From Apostichopus japonicus (lineage: Eukaryota > Echinodermata > Holothuroidea > Aspidochirotida > Stichopodidae): 64,000 nucleotides of DNA. A program made the position numbers and the translations under genes. Shown here piece after piece: positions 53,601 through 64,000 of the stretch. The stretch lies in contig NC_092567.1 of NCBI RefSeq assembly GCF_037975245.1, positions 15,369,876-15,433,875 on the forward strand. Direction: 5' to 3'. The notes under the pieces are model-generated. The model saw nothing but the letters and a program-made list of their open reading frames with translations. It searched no databases and had not been told where the DNA came from. The number at the start of each line of letters is the position of its first letter. Within the stretch, counting starts at the first letter, position 1.

Positions 53601-56600
53601 AATAGTAACCATCTACGGTGGTCTATAAAGGCCATATAGAATAATGCACTTGTCACAGGGTGTATTTAGAGCTTTAAGTTAGCTTGTCTTACAGGAAAGT
53701 ACATATCACAGGATGTAAAGCAGTGCTTGGAGCAACAATAAAAAAATCCAATCAATTGGAAGACTGTGCTTGCATTTTGTGTTCGTTGCTTGGGTTTTGT
53801 AGACCAGAGAGCAATTCTTCCATCACTGGGCAACTCCAACTTAACTCTATATTTTGGTTTTATTCCTGTGCAAAAGGCCTTGCTCAGTAGTATGATGTCT
53901 AAGAATGGGTATTTGAAAGCAAACGGTCATTTTTTTTTGTGTCTGCAGTGAACCAGGAATTTTGAAAAGGAGATTCAACAGCCCAGAAATGTATCAGAGT
54001 AATAAACTGGCTCAGCTTTGCCTCGTTAATTTTTCAGCTAGGTCACTTCACTTGTTTCGGTTGGTTTTTCTTCATGGTCAGCAAAGTCTCCCAATTTACA
54101 GTTTATTTCTTAATTAACACAACCAAAGACAAACGGGCCTGAAATAACGAATCTATCTTAAGTTTGTCAGATTTTAACCCCCTCCCCTCCCCACCCCATA
54201 GCATTGGCTCATTACCCCATGAGGTACATTAACTTTAGTTTGAGAACCACTGACTTACATGAAAAGGTATCTAATTATTTGTGACGATGACATGACTCAC
54301 AACAAAATTACACCCAGCCATACAATCTTGAGAAGTGGGAAAAACAACACTGCTCAATAATACAATATTTAAAGTACTAGTAACTTTAGTCAGTCCAGCT
54401 GTTATTTTATGATATAGGAGTACAATCTTTGTAGTCATAAAGTTCACCCAACTAAAATTCAATAATGTACAGTAATCTATACTCTATCTTTCCAATCAAT
54501 AATTTGCTCCCCTCCCCCCCTCCAATAAACAAAAGGCAAAACCAGAATCCCCATAAACTTTCAATGTCTACTTTCTATATTAAAAAAAAGTGATTTAATA
54601 TATTCAACAAAATATCTCTAGATTCTTTTCAGTATTGGTTTAATCTGTCATTTAAGTTTTTCCTGTTTGTATTTCGTTTGTTATTTTAGATTGCTCATAA
54701 AAATACAACAAAGGAAAGAGGAAGCTCAAAATGAAAGGAAAAAAAAACTTGTCATGCAATTTGCATGTTATTGCCAATTACCAATTATCCCACGACACAC
54801 TGACTCTGTCTTGTACAGACATAGTGAGTGTGTTGTGAAAGTCATAAAAGGAAAGTGAAAGATCTCGTATTACAATGAAATTTATACGGTTTTTGTAATT
54901 ATGTTCATTAACCTCAGTAAGTGTTTTGTTTTCATCAGGATTTAGGTCAATTTGAAAAACGAAAAAAAAACTATGGCATTGTGGCAATACAGAAGCCATA
55001 GCACACAGTATAGATCAGTAACGTCTATGGTAATTGAAAAAGCCACGATGCTGTGGTGACCGTTACTGTAGCTTAAAGATCTGCTTAATGGGCTCCAATC
55101 ATAGCACGCCATAGCTAGGAAAGTTTTGTGATGACGTAATAGACCTGTAAATCGACCTCGGGCTGAACAATTAGCCTGCATAGCTTCTTAAAACCATTAG
55201 GCTTTTTGTGTAAACACTGTTTGGAAATATGTCCATGTCTACAGTGTAGTTAATCATATAGCGTTCACACAAAGACCCTCATACAAGTAAAAATATGTGG
55301 CAGGCATTGCAGACTAATTGGTCAAAAAGAGGTCATTTTACGACCAAGGCAGGTGGATTACGTAATCTAAAGAAACCTCTCCATGATAGCGTGCTATAGT
55401 TGGTGTCTATACAGCAGACCTTTAAAGGAGGCACAACCTCGACCACTTTTATTGATCTAAGCTATAGACATCACACAGTTTCCCCAAACAGCTAAGAAAA
55501 TAGTTTTTTATTCCATTTGGGAGATTTACACAGATTTTAACATTCCTTCAAACACAAGGGAGCACTTGATCAAGTCTATGGAGATGAGTTTTGCAAACTT
55601 GTACTGAATCTAAAGTACCAAAGCTGTTTATGGTGTCCTAACAAATGGCATTGGTTTCAGGTTCAAGTCTGTAAAGAATCTACCGTGAAAATGAGAATAG
55701 AAAAACCCCCAAAAAGAGAGTCAAAAAGTAGTTTCAGATCCTATGACATCACAGATTTGTACAATAAACCTACTCCCGGATGTGACGTTCAAACTACGAT
55801 GCCTCTCAAATGGGACAAGGGTTTCCCTTTAATTGCCGTTGGGCAGAGTTGTCCTTTACAAAGACTTTCTCGATAAATATAAAGCTAAAGGAGATCATGG
55901 TATTTTGTTTCCTTTTGAAGCAATACCTGTATATCCTGACTGTATTAAAGTAGGACTAAATTGAAACCAATCAGTATGTATCTTTTGCCATCCGAGCCGT
56001 ACATTTACGGACAAACAGCGACTCTTGGAGCGTTTCTCTGACGTTTCGCTTCAAGCCCATCGTATATTGCCCCGACTCATCATGACCTGACCTCGGGGCA
56101 GTATTAGCTGGAAAGGTCGAAGTTAAACTTTGGCAAGCACACATTGAGACCTAAAATTGATGATTTACGAAACAAACTGCCACGTACTGAACACATCAAT
56201 TCAGGTAACTGACTCTGATCGTGTGCTTTTGTATAGCTATAAACCTACAGTATTACTCTTTTGAAAAAAGTGAATATATTGTATGACATCCCTGCTGTTA
56301 CGTTTTTACAGTTACTGAACAAGAGATCATTTTTTATGACGTACATTTGCGAGTTTTGATACCCTGGAACACTTCTCTCTCTCTTATCCCGGGAATCACT
56401 TTGAAGAGGTTCTTGTTTCGCTTTACCGCAACCCAGATTCACAATAGAAGGTAAAAATAGTGCAAGTTACTTTCCAGATTAAAGCAAGCCATATGCTGTC
56501 AGCTTCTAAATATAACAGAACCCCTGTTGCTGCCATGGGAACACTGAAGTTTTTAGTCACTTTTAATATGCTGTACATTTCTTGTATTTATCAGTTTGTA

Positions 56601-59600
56601 ATAAGTTGTGTCATGATTTCCAACAGCTGCACACTAACAATGTGAAGCCTTCATGATTTGGAAAATGTGAAAATAATGAATAAAATTTCAAGAAAATATC
56701 TCACCAAAAACTGAGAAACTTTGTAACAAATCTTCTCTTTTAATATATTGTACAATACATGTGGTACAATACATGTCCAAAACATGATATGTACATGCAG
56801 ATGGAAAAAAGATTTATACTATTTATTGTTTTTATTTTGCATAAAAATCCATGCAGTTCCTGAATTTTTGTTTACTATAAAATCCTTAAACAAACTGCGT
56901 ACAAGAATTGCCATGGCATTTTGTACACATTCTTCTTTTTCTTTGCAAAGTATATTAATCCGCCAGTGGGTATTACCGTGCAATACCCATAGGTCAGTGT
57001 ACCACGGTCAGTTGACGACAACCGGCCAATCAGATTGGAGAATTTCTAACAAGTATGAATGGAATAGGCAATTAATATAACAACATTATCAACATATATT
57101 TGAGGAAAGCATTGATACAGTTGATTGTTTTGAAAACAAACAAATTTTTTTTATCTGGATGAGAAATATCTGTTTCATAAATAGAACCATATCTAACTGA
57201 AGATAAATCTATTTCGCTTTGCATGGTTTGCCGGGTGGTTGGTGGTTGGCAGACACACAGAGTAGCAGCTTTAAAGAAATAATTTGGAAAGTTGAAAAGT
57301 TCCTGTTTAATTAGAGCAAGGAGACCAATTCAATTGTCAGTACTAACAGCTCTTCACATCTGTATGCTTTCCGTTTCGCCTGTAGAGTCCCTCCAAAGTC
57401 ATTTTCAAAGTCCTTTCCTACTGGATATGAATTTTGGATTAGGAATGAAAAATTTACTTTATTTATAGACTGTAACTCTAGATATATCTGTAATTATAGA
57501 TATGGTAACCCTAACTTGGTGTTGGAAGCACATTATTTTCTAGGTCTTAGTATCCTTGTTTATAACAAAGAAATTATTTATCAAATTTCTCGTTGGACTT
57601 GGATTAAGTGACCAATCACTGGTTGTTAAAAATTTTCAGCAATTTCTCTCCTTTTTTCTCTTTTTCTGTGTATGTGCTCATCTTTTGGTTATATCATTGG
57701 GAAATAAGAATCCATTAAGACCGGCAGATGGAGTTACTCTGAAAATGTACCTTCATGTACAGTAAGGCTCTCTATATATCCAGTCATTTGCAAATGTTAA
57801 ATATCATTTTCTTGCAGCAATTTACTGGGTATAAAAGTCACCAATGAGGTAAATGTTTGAAAATTGTGAAGGATGGAGGGGGGGGGGAGGATGGAGGGGG
57901 GGGGGTTGGAATGGCACCAGACTGGTTTGACAGATGAGATACATATTGGAAATAAATGCCAAATGTATAAAGAATAAAGTACTGTAATTTTAAAAAAAAA
58001 GAGAAAAAGTTGGTTCTCAGGGAATCCTGATCCTCAAGAATGCTAAGCCATCAAATAATAATATTTTTACTGTACCTGGATTAGAGTCACGTTTGTCATC
58101 TCATACGTAATATTACAGTAAGTATATCCATAACCCATCCATAACCCATCAGAGGGCTTGACATAATATTTGAAAGGGGCTGGGCAATATTCCATCAGTG
58201 GGCTTAGCAATTTTCGGGTTCGGGGAAGATAGAGGGCACCGATGGACGTAATGGTTTACATTAAAGCGTGTGACAAGATTGTAGATTGAAAATGAAATAA
58301 ATGGTGCAGTTCCCTGTAATTAAGTGTAATTGTGCTCACAGAAGAACAACAAAATAAAACAAAACTTTTAGCAAACTGCTTATCCACTAAAGAGCCTGTG
58401 TCAGAGAATGTGTAAAAGTTAGAGGCCTGACGTTTCGATCCTAGCAGGATCTTCTTCAGAGGGAGAAGAACAACAAAAGTAGATATCAATGATATTAAGG
58501 CATCACAGCTGTTTCCCACATGTGATAAGTTTGTCGTTGCTTTCTCTGATATCGTTAAAATCTAAAATTTTGAATATGTTTACACTTTGAAGTTTTGATG
58601 CAGGGAATGTAGAAAAGGGCAACAATCATACATACGTACAATCGTACGAACAATCGTACAAGTTATAAAGGCATCATGGGCAATTTTGTGCCATTGTTTG
58701 GAGTCATTATTGTCGAGGAGTGTCCAGACATTTTCATCTCAATGTGCACAGCTTCGATTTAAACTTGATTATTCATAGCATATTAATCTAACTTGGTGAG
58801 TACAAGAACCTTCGTGCTAGCTGAATGTAGGCTTAAGCTGTGACTGTTCTCAGTACTAACAAATTTTCTAGTTGGCTAGAATTACTATTGCTCTATACTG
58901 TATGACTAATTAACATGAAACACTTGTTAAGATGACATCATTCACTATGTTGTTGCCAAGTGCATAAACACAACATCGTAATAATTCATCTGAGAAAAAA
59001 TTCCTAATCTCCATGCAAAATGCTACTACTGTACAATGAGGTGTCCAGCTAACGATGCCAAGAAAAAAGGAAAAATGTTCCAGCATATTACGTAAGTAAA
59101 ACATTTTAACCTACTGATATATCCCTTTTACTGTGCAATGTTGTGACAGAAAATAATAATAATAATAATAATAAATAAGTTCTTAATATAGCGCCAAATA
59201 CCAAAAGGCCTCTAGGCGCTTTTACAAAACCTAAAACAAATAAAAAATAAAAAGATAGAGAAATCAAAGGAATAAAAAAGTCTAGAAAAGACATAAACGA
59301 AAATTAAACAGTATGTAAAATACGAACACAAAAATCTAAAAACACGAGAAGACTATAAAATAGACCAAAACCTATAAAAAACAAAGGAAAAACGCATAAA
59401 ATAGAGTTGTCCAAAGTAAAAGTCTAGATAAAAACACGAGTATATAAAAGTGACAAAATCACGTCGAGAAACTAAAAAGATGTGATTTTAAATTTTTCTT
59501 AAATATGGTGAGAGATTTGGCAGGAATTGCTGCTCTAGCTACAGAATATGCTCTACTGTAGTTGAAATATGCGTGACACCGACACCTATAATCCACCAGC

Positions 59601-60652
59601 GCCGTTTCATTTGTCGAGCGTTAACGAAAATTTATGGAATCCTTGTGTTTTCCTTTATTTTTTAGAGGTTGTATTTTAAATCACTCATTTGAAGCATCAA
59701 TTAATAATCATTTTCATTAGCATTGGCTCTCCACTTGCGCTTATAAAGGTGTTGTTTTTCATGTTTTAATCGCTACTTTTTTTCAAACTTTTGATAAGAT
59801 GATTATTTTCTAGTTGAAATATGAGTTGAACAGACACCACTAATCCATCAGCGTCAAAACATTAACGAAAATTTATGGAATCCTTGTGTTTTCCTTTATT
59901 TTTTAGAGGTTGTATTAAAATCACTCATTTGAAGCATCAATTAATAATCATTTTCATTAGCATCGGCTCTCCACTTGTGCTTATAAACGTGTTGTTTTTC
60001 ATGTTTTTATCGCCACTTCTTTTTCAAACTTTTGATAAGATGATTATTTTCTAGTTGAAATATGAGTTGAACAGACACCAATAATCCATCAGCGTCAAAA
60101 CATTAACGAAAATTTATGGAATCCTTGTGTTTTCCTTTATTTTTTAGAGGTTGTATTTTAAATCACTCATTTGAAGCATCAATTAATAATCATTTTCATT
60201 AGCATTGGCTCTCCACTTGCGCTTATAAACGTGTTGTTTTTCAGGTTTTTATCGCCACTTCTTTTTCAAACTTTTGATAAGATGAATATTTTCTAGTTGA
60301 AATATGAGTTGAACAGACACCAATAATCCATCAGCGTCAAAACATTAACGAAAATTGATGGAATCCTTGTGTTTTCCTTTATTTTTTAGAGGTTGTATTA
60401 AAATCACTCATTTGTAGCATCAATTAATAATAATTTTCATTAGCATTGGCTCTCCACTTGCGATTATGACGTGTTGCTTTTCAGGTTTTTATCGCCACTT
60501 TTATTTTAAAATTTTGATAAGAGTATGATTTTCTTCTGATTTTCTTTTATGTTCCCTACTTTTTTATTCTGTTCTCAACCCAGATCTATGATGTCGATCC
60601 TTCCGATGCCCAGATTTGGCCAGGTGTGCACAGTTACAGAGAAGAACTTCAA
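44605..60652 (+). CDS. LIPT1: Lipoyltransferase 1, mitochondrial (3' exons beyond the window)
   Basis: Exons are 44605-44784, 46265-46323, 47755-47929, 49108-49266, 49862-49969, 51663-51809 and 60584-60652, all GT-AG and frame-consistent; 299 codons are in view of about 370 expected. The start could also be Met22 (44668). The first exon is basic and lacks acids before TTGRAFSN, suiting a mitochondrial presequence. Family motifs in order are NLAFEDW, VVVGRHQNPWAECN, ARRRSGGGTVYHDRGNLN, FKISGSASRLGR (with the catalytic-type lysine) and IWPGVHSYREELQ. The enzyme transfers lipoyl groups to 2-oxoacid dehydrogenase E2 subunits in the mitochondrial matrix. Introns are full of repeats, including a minisatellite that copies the exon-6 acceptor. 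The C-terminal exons were not found before base 64000. Confidence 0.93.
45485..45853 (-). mobile_element. TTAA-type MITE family A, copy 3 (inverted)
   Basis: Reads GTTAAAGGGTGTGAAGACTC at the left and GAGTCTTCATTGCCTTTAA at the right, the reverse of the other copies. It is in intron 1 of LIPT1. Confidence 0.85.
46336..46687 (+). mobile_element. TTAA-type MITE family B, copy 1
   Basis: Inverted ends: TTGGCTCCAATTATAGCACG at the left against CGTGCTATAGTTGGGGTC at the right, within an element of about 350 bp ending in TTTTAA. The second copy is 55073-55425. It starts only about 12 bp after the LIPT1 exon-2 donor. Confidence 0.8.
48090..48490 (+). repeat. Old dispersed repeat, copy in LIPT1 intron 3
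   Basis: Weak but collinear similarity to 37905-38300, and in its 3' part to 10830-10990: a GTGGCTGAACTA-like start, AACAATGGATTAACA, CAGTTTAGCCTTAAA, then ATCTTGAAAATT. Boundaries and class are unknown. Confidence 0.45.
48700..48925 (-). mobile_element. tRNA-derived SINE
   Basis: On the minus strand the head reads GTGTTAGCTCAGTGGTTAAT (pol III A box, as in tRNAs) and then GGTCCCAAGTTTGAGTCA (B-box-like). A tRNA-unrelated body follows (TTGTGGCTTTGATAAGCC, TTCTTCTCGAGTTCCTGC) and a tail of ACATAC-type repeats near 48700. A box, B box, body and short-repeat tail are the structure of a SINE. It lies in intron 3 of LIPT1. Confidence 0.8.
50507..51680 (+). repeat. 108-bp minisatellite, 11 units, overlapping the LIPT1 exon-6 acceptor
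   Basis: Units begin TTTGCCATTGTTGTTGC at 50507 and every 108 bp to 51587. Each carries CCATTGGTTATTCCACACAG followed by AATGGCATTACTCACA, and the last unit's copy is the real exon-6 acceptor and first codons (51663). Units alternate between two variants (GTATGGG and GTATGAT joints), suggesting a 216-bp higher-order step. Units 9 and 10 have ATACAG|GAT instead. Because 108 is divisible by three, one plus frame runs open across the whole array; it is not a gene. Confidence 0.97.
51810..53186. other. LIPT1 intron 6, left part
   Basis: No repeat family or exon was recognised; C-runs at 52804-52816 and 53037-53050. Confidence 0.5.
53187..53559 (+). mobile_element. TTAA-type MITE family A, copy 4
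   Basis: Left end TTTAAGGCATTGAAGACTCG and right end GAGTCTTCGCACCCTTTAA. It has an 8-bp expansion of a GT run (GTGTGTGTGT) relative to copies 1 and 2. LIPT1 intron 6. Confidence 0.85.
55073..55425 (+). mobile_element. TTAA-type MITE family B, copy 2
   Basis: Begins TTAAAGATCTGCTTAATGGG and ends CAGCAGACCTTTAA. It shares GTCCATGTCTACAGTGTAG, AGCGTTCACACAA and ATATGTGGCAGGC with copy 1. LIPT1 intron 6. Confidence 0.85.
56950..57055 (-). repeat. Short dispersed hairpin element, copy 2
   Basis: Inverted copy of 5270-5380. On the minus strand it reads TCTGATTGGCCGGTTGTCGT, then a hairpin with GACCGTGGTACACTGACC and GGTATTGCACGGTAAT. The hairpin arms differ from copy 1. LIPT1 intron 6. Confidence 0.6.
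57872..57906 (+). repeat. GGATGGAGGGGGGGG direct repeat
   Basis: Two tandem copies of a G-run unit in LIPT1 intron 6. Confidence 0.85.
58373..58462 (-). ncRNA. Penelope-type fragment with hammerhead-like motif, copy 2
   Basis: The motif at 58426-58462 has the same order as at 35814-35850: helix I CCT/AGG, core CTGAAGA plus one A, stem GATCCT-GCT-AGGATC, GAAA, CGTC. The stem differs from the first copy by a T-A to C-G pair exchange. The adjacent 58378-58420 matches the fragment at 30655-30712. No reverse transcriptase is present, so this is a solo terminal-repeat-like piece. Confidence 0.65.
59150..59470 (-). repeat. Dispersed repeat with AAT microsatellite and AGCGCC/GGCGCT arms
   Basis: An (AATA/AAT)n tract is followed by TTAATATAGCGCCAAATACC and AGGCCTCTAGGCGCTTTTAC, a pattern common at the ends of invertebrate retroposons, and then an A-rich tail region. 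The class is not certain. Confidence 0.5.
59561..60534 (+). repeat. About 241-bp tandem repeat, 4 copies
   Basis: Units start GTTGAAATATGAGTTGAACA at 59561 (variant), 59813, 60054 and 60296. They share ACGAAAATTTATGGAATCCT, TTGAAGCATCAATTAATAAT and GGCTCTCCACTTGCGCTTAT. The array ends 50 bp before LIPT1 exon 7. Confidence 0.93.
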
Positions 60653-61512
60653 GTGAGTTTTGATTTTGATACGTTAATCCTACTGTAGATAGGGTTTGTC
60701 ATGAATATTAGCAGATGGCTCGCACGCTGACAAATTCAATAAAATTGGCAATAAATTGCAAATCCTTAATAAGCCGGGGATATTCCATATGGGGAAATGC
60801 TGTAAGACTGGTAGGGTAGACCCGACATATTATTTCTCCCAGCAGGTTCAAAATGTTATTAACGATATCAAGTTTCATGCGCTGAAAGATGTTTCTTTGA
60901 AATTTGCTATTCAACCTTGCTTTAATTATATACCATGATTAATCTAGAAAGTTGATATTAAACACAGTGGTTGGGCCTGTGTATCTCCTTGGGAGAGCCA
61001 AAAAAAGGTGATCGTTAAAGCCATAAATATCCGTTTTGGATTCTTGATCAATTTGATTACTTTCTTGAGATGTGATACGTTCGATATGTAAGATGCAAAT
61101 GTTCTCTAACTTCAAAGCACTTATACCTAATTACTTTTTTTTTCTTTTGTAACAATATTTGCATTTGTCTTTGGATAAATGGTTCCATATTTGAAAGGTC
61201 TCCACCCCCCATCCGCCCCCCACTCCAATTACTCTCTCTCAATAAAAAAATGTAATATACATATAAACAGAAGATTATTTCCACTTTCAGGCAATTTGGG
61301 TAGTTGCCATGGGGATAAATGTTACTTACTGTGTTTTTTGCAAAATACTGTACATCATGCTAGATTAACTAAACTTTGAAAATTTCCATCGTGTCGTAGT
61401 TAACAGGATATCAAATGCGGTTTCACCCAGTACTAGGCTAGTAATGTTAAAAAGTACAATGTATGTTTGGTTCCCCGACAACTCCCCCGCTCCTGATTGA
61501 CAATTATCTGTG

Positions 61513-61712
61513 GGCAATTGTCCGGGGGGGGGGAAATTGTCTGGGGGGAAATTGTCCGGGAGGGTAATTGTCCGGGGGGAGTCGACCGGGATGGGAATTG
61601 TCCGGGGGGAATTTTCTGGGGTGGGAACTGTCCGGGGTGGGAATTGTCCGGGGGGTAATTGTCCATGGGGGAGTTGACTGGGGGTAATTGTCCGGGGGAA
61701 GTTGTCCGGTCA
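61513..61712 (-). repeat. G-rich minisatellite (AATTGTCCGGGGGG-type units)
   Basis: About twelve degenerate units of 13-19 bp built from AATTGTCCGGGGGG with variants (GTCGACCGGG, TTTTCTGGGG). The plus strand has many runs of four or more G and could form G-quadruplexes. On the minus strand it is open and proline-rich in several frames, which is compositional and not evidence of a gene. Confidence 0.9.
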
Positions 61713-61884
61713 CCGAATGTTTTAATAGTACTAACTCTTTAATTTCTCCAGGTTCTCCATTGTACCAGAAATTAGGAAGGAAAGGAGAGATAAGGGAAGA
61801 AACAGCAAATGATGTATGCGCATGTATAAAAAATTATTGTTAAGAAAGTATGAAGCTTAATGTAGAACATAGGGGAAAGAGGAG

Positions 61885-61942
61885 CCCGGGGTGGGGGTGT
61901 GGGTGTGGGGTAGGGGTGTGGGTGTGGGTGTGGGATAGGGGT
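61885..61942 (+). repeat. (GGGTGT)n / GGGGTA G-rich tract
   Basis: Short GGGTGT units with GGGGTAGG interruptions, about 170 bp to the right of the G-rich minisatellite. Confidence 0.85.
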
Positions 61943-62081
61943 GGAGAGGGAGCTGAATGAGAGGGATAGCGCAGCTTTGCGGATGAGAAAGATGCCGAAT
62001 GTTTATGGGCCATTGTATGTGACAACTTACTTAAATTAAGGGGTATTTTGTATTTCATTATTTATGGAAAGAGTAGATGAG

Positions 62082-62082
<1 letters not shown>

Positions 62083-62112
<30 letters not shown>

Positions 62113-64000
62113 GTTGACTGCAGTTACCATGGTCACAGGTTCTGGCAAAATGATTGACATGATGTCGTGTGATTTTTTAATACTGTGAAGGTGATTTAGT
62201 ATATAAAATCAATCACACTATCAGTTTCATTTGTGATGAAAAACTTGGAAACTTAGAAACTTGACATGCAACAGCCTGTGAGCTTTACTTTTAATGGGAT
62301 AGTCCAGAGGGAAATTGATTTTTGGCTGACGAAAGAGGAACATATTCCTAGCATCCCGGTGAGAACTTTGCATTCGATTCCTACGTATCGTTCTCAAGAT
62401 ACAGACATTTGAAGTTAACATGGTCTGTACCAAAGGTGAACTTGAAGCAAACAGGTGTGATGTCGTCGATTCCGCACCGACAATTTTGTTCATCCCATGT
62501 TTCTTTTTCAAGGCTGGGATGCTTTAACATATGAGTATACCACAGTCATTGGGAGAGGGGTGGGTGGATGGGGGGGATATTGATTTTACTTTACATCACC
62601 TAAAGACAAATATTAAAACCCTAGCTAATACAAGATCAAAACGATGCAGCAAGAAAATAAAGGAAATAAAACGAAAACTCTCAGTTTAACAAAGTTCTAC
62701 GACAATCACAACCTGTGTTTCCCTCAAGTTCATTTAAATGTTACTAATACTGTGACAAATGTCAACTATCAATATCCTCTACACTTGACCCTTTCAAGCA
62801 TATTTCTTTATGAGAATGTTTATTCCCAAAGTTCTTGGATTTACTGGCCTCCTCCCTTACTTGTCTCCTCACTACCTCAGCACTCTTGTTCTACCCCGTC
62901 GAGTGCGAACTGGTAATCTTTTAACGCTGCGCGCCCTCTATGAGGTCACGATGGGTGGCCTCGTCGCTGGTAAATAACCAAACCCAGTCAACTTTGGCAT
63001 TTACAGTACAAGTGAACTTTCGTGTTAAATCTAACGATTGATTTATTCCACTTCACTAATTTCCATTTACCAATCGATGCAGAGTTACGAATTAAGCCGA
63101 TCGAGTTATCATTTTCCAAATAGTCAACAAAATCGAATCATTCTTGAAAGAGTGTTTTCCTTTCTGGCTAATTGTAAAATAAAGAAACAATAAAATTTTA
63201 ACTTAAGCTATCAGGATAGCTCTATTATTTGGTTTTCTTTCTGAAACAAATGGAACCGTTAATCACTTCCTAATTAGCTTTCATTCGTTACTAAATAAGA
63301 AAGTAGAGGAAAACCTGTAAAGATTTACAAGGACTTTTTGACTATTGTTACTTGTTATCTTACTCTGAAAACAATGACATGTTTGCTCTGACATTAAGAC
63401 TCGTTGCAAGCAACGGATGGATTCTCAGATGTTGTTTTAATTTTAACACGTTTCTCTTCCTCGTGTTCGCCAGAACAATAGTTCCCTTTTATACATACTC
63501 CCCAATCTTATGTTTTCAATACATGAATCTCGTTACTAACACGACGAGATTGAAAACAAAAGTTCATTGCAAGTTTATCAAGCTGCCAATAACTGGCTAT
63601 AGGTTATTATAGTACTTATGTACATCTACAAAGAGTTGTTGCATGCATAGCAACAGATGGCTTGTGTTTTATGTGAGGGAGGAAAAAAAAAAAAAAAAAC
63701 ATTTGTGAATATTGGTTTGAAATTAAAGAGCTGTTACTGTACATTCATATGGATGTGGAGTCGAGGGCATATTGATTTAGTGTTCTGTTTTGAAGGCTGT
63801 GAAGTTATTAACTCTTATTAATACTGTATATGGTCTCTATGTACATACAAAAAACTGCTATACAGTACATCTTTTTTATTTTACTTCAATTTGATCATCT
63901 TCGATCGTCTTTATACTTCAATTTGATCATTTTTTGTAGCAGTTTGCAATGCGAGACAAGGGAAAATTCTTCCCTGGGAGGATGAATGGTTTCAGAAAAG
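62083..64000. other. LIPT1 intron 7 or beyond, no exon recognised
   Basis: Poly-A of about 27 at 62081-62106 and 17-18 A at 63685-63701. I looked for a frame resembling the next LIPT1 segment (a TWxWxYGxTPxF-type motif) and did not find one, so the remaining exons are probably to the right of the window. Confidence 0.5.

Noticed and set aside
61433-61713. Proline-rich minus-strand frames, resembling a structural protein
   Set aside because: Explained by the G-rich minisatellite; several frames are open and there is no initiation or splice context.
63941-64000. Possible exon at the right edge after TTTTTTGTAG (QFAMRDKGKFFPGRMNG)
   Set aside because: It does not resemble the expected next LIPT1 segment and no donor is visible; the window ends too soon to judge.

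Overview
The window is eukaryotic: spliced genes with GT-AG introns, about one third simple-sequence or transposon-derived DNA, and no operons. MED18 and LIPT1 orthologues, an adhesion-type GPCR remnant, hammerhead-bearing Penelope-like DNA, a CR1/L2-like LINE, a Ty3/gypsy remnant and tRNA-derived SINEs together suggest a marine invertebrate. An echinoderm (possibly a sea cucumber) is my best guess, but that is inference.

Layout. 0-32 kb: a cluster of WSCD/sialate:O-sulfotransferase-like genes. There is one 3'-terminal exon (142-482, +) and three complete genes: 4748-8468 (+), 11664-17158 (-) and 28438-32176 (+). Each complete gene has five coding exons and all introns are phase 1. Every last exon is 341 nt. 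The predicted proteins (327, 329 and 332 aa) are type II membrane sulfotransferases with both PAPS-binding motifs and no WSC domain. They were reconstructed here by splicing. 18.7-23.5 kb: a 4.8-kb TATC-family satellite. 25.6-28.35 kb: a dead Ty3/gypsy element split by a LINE, ending right before the third complete gene. 33.4-37.6 kb: an adhesion-family GPCR pseudogene broken by a hAT-like fragment and a Penelope-like element. 41.2-64 kb: two conserved housekeeping genes, head to head. MED18 (-) has five exons and is complete at 205 aa. LIPT1 (+) has seven of its exons in view and continues past the right edge.

Repeats. Several short inverted-repeat element families recur (370-bp and 350-bp families with TTAA ends, hAT-like elements with perfect 8-bp target duplications, fold-back elements). 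There are two hammerhead-ribozyme-like types. A 108-bp minisatellite in LIPT1 intron 5 carries a copy of the exon-6 splice acceptor in each of its 11 units.

Biology. The sulfotransferase-like proteins would act in the Golgi lumen, moving sulfate from PAPS to glycans or other acceptors; the substrate cannot be read from sequence. MED18 (Mediator head) and LIPT1 (mitochondrial lipoyl transfer) probably share a bidirectional promoter of about 0.5 kb and are unrelated in function to the cluster.
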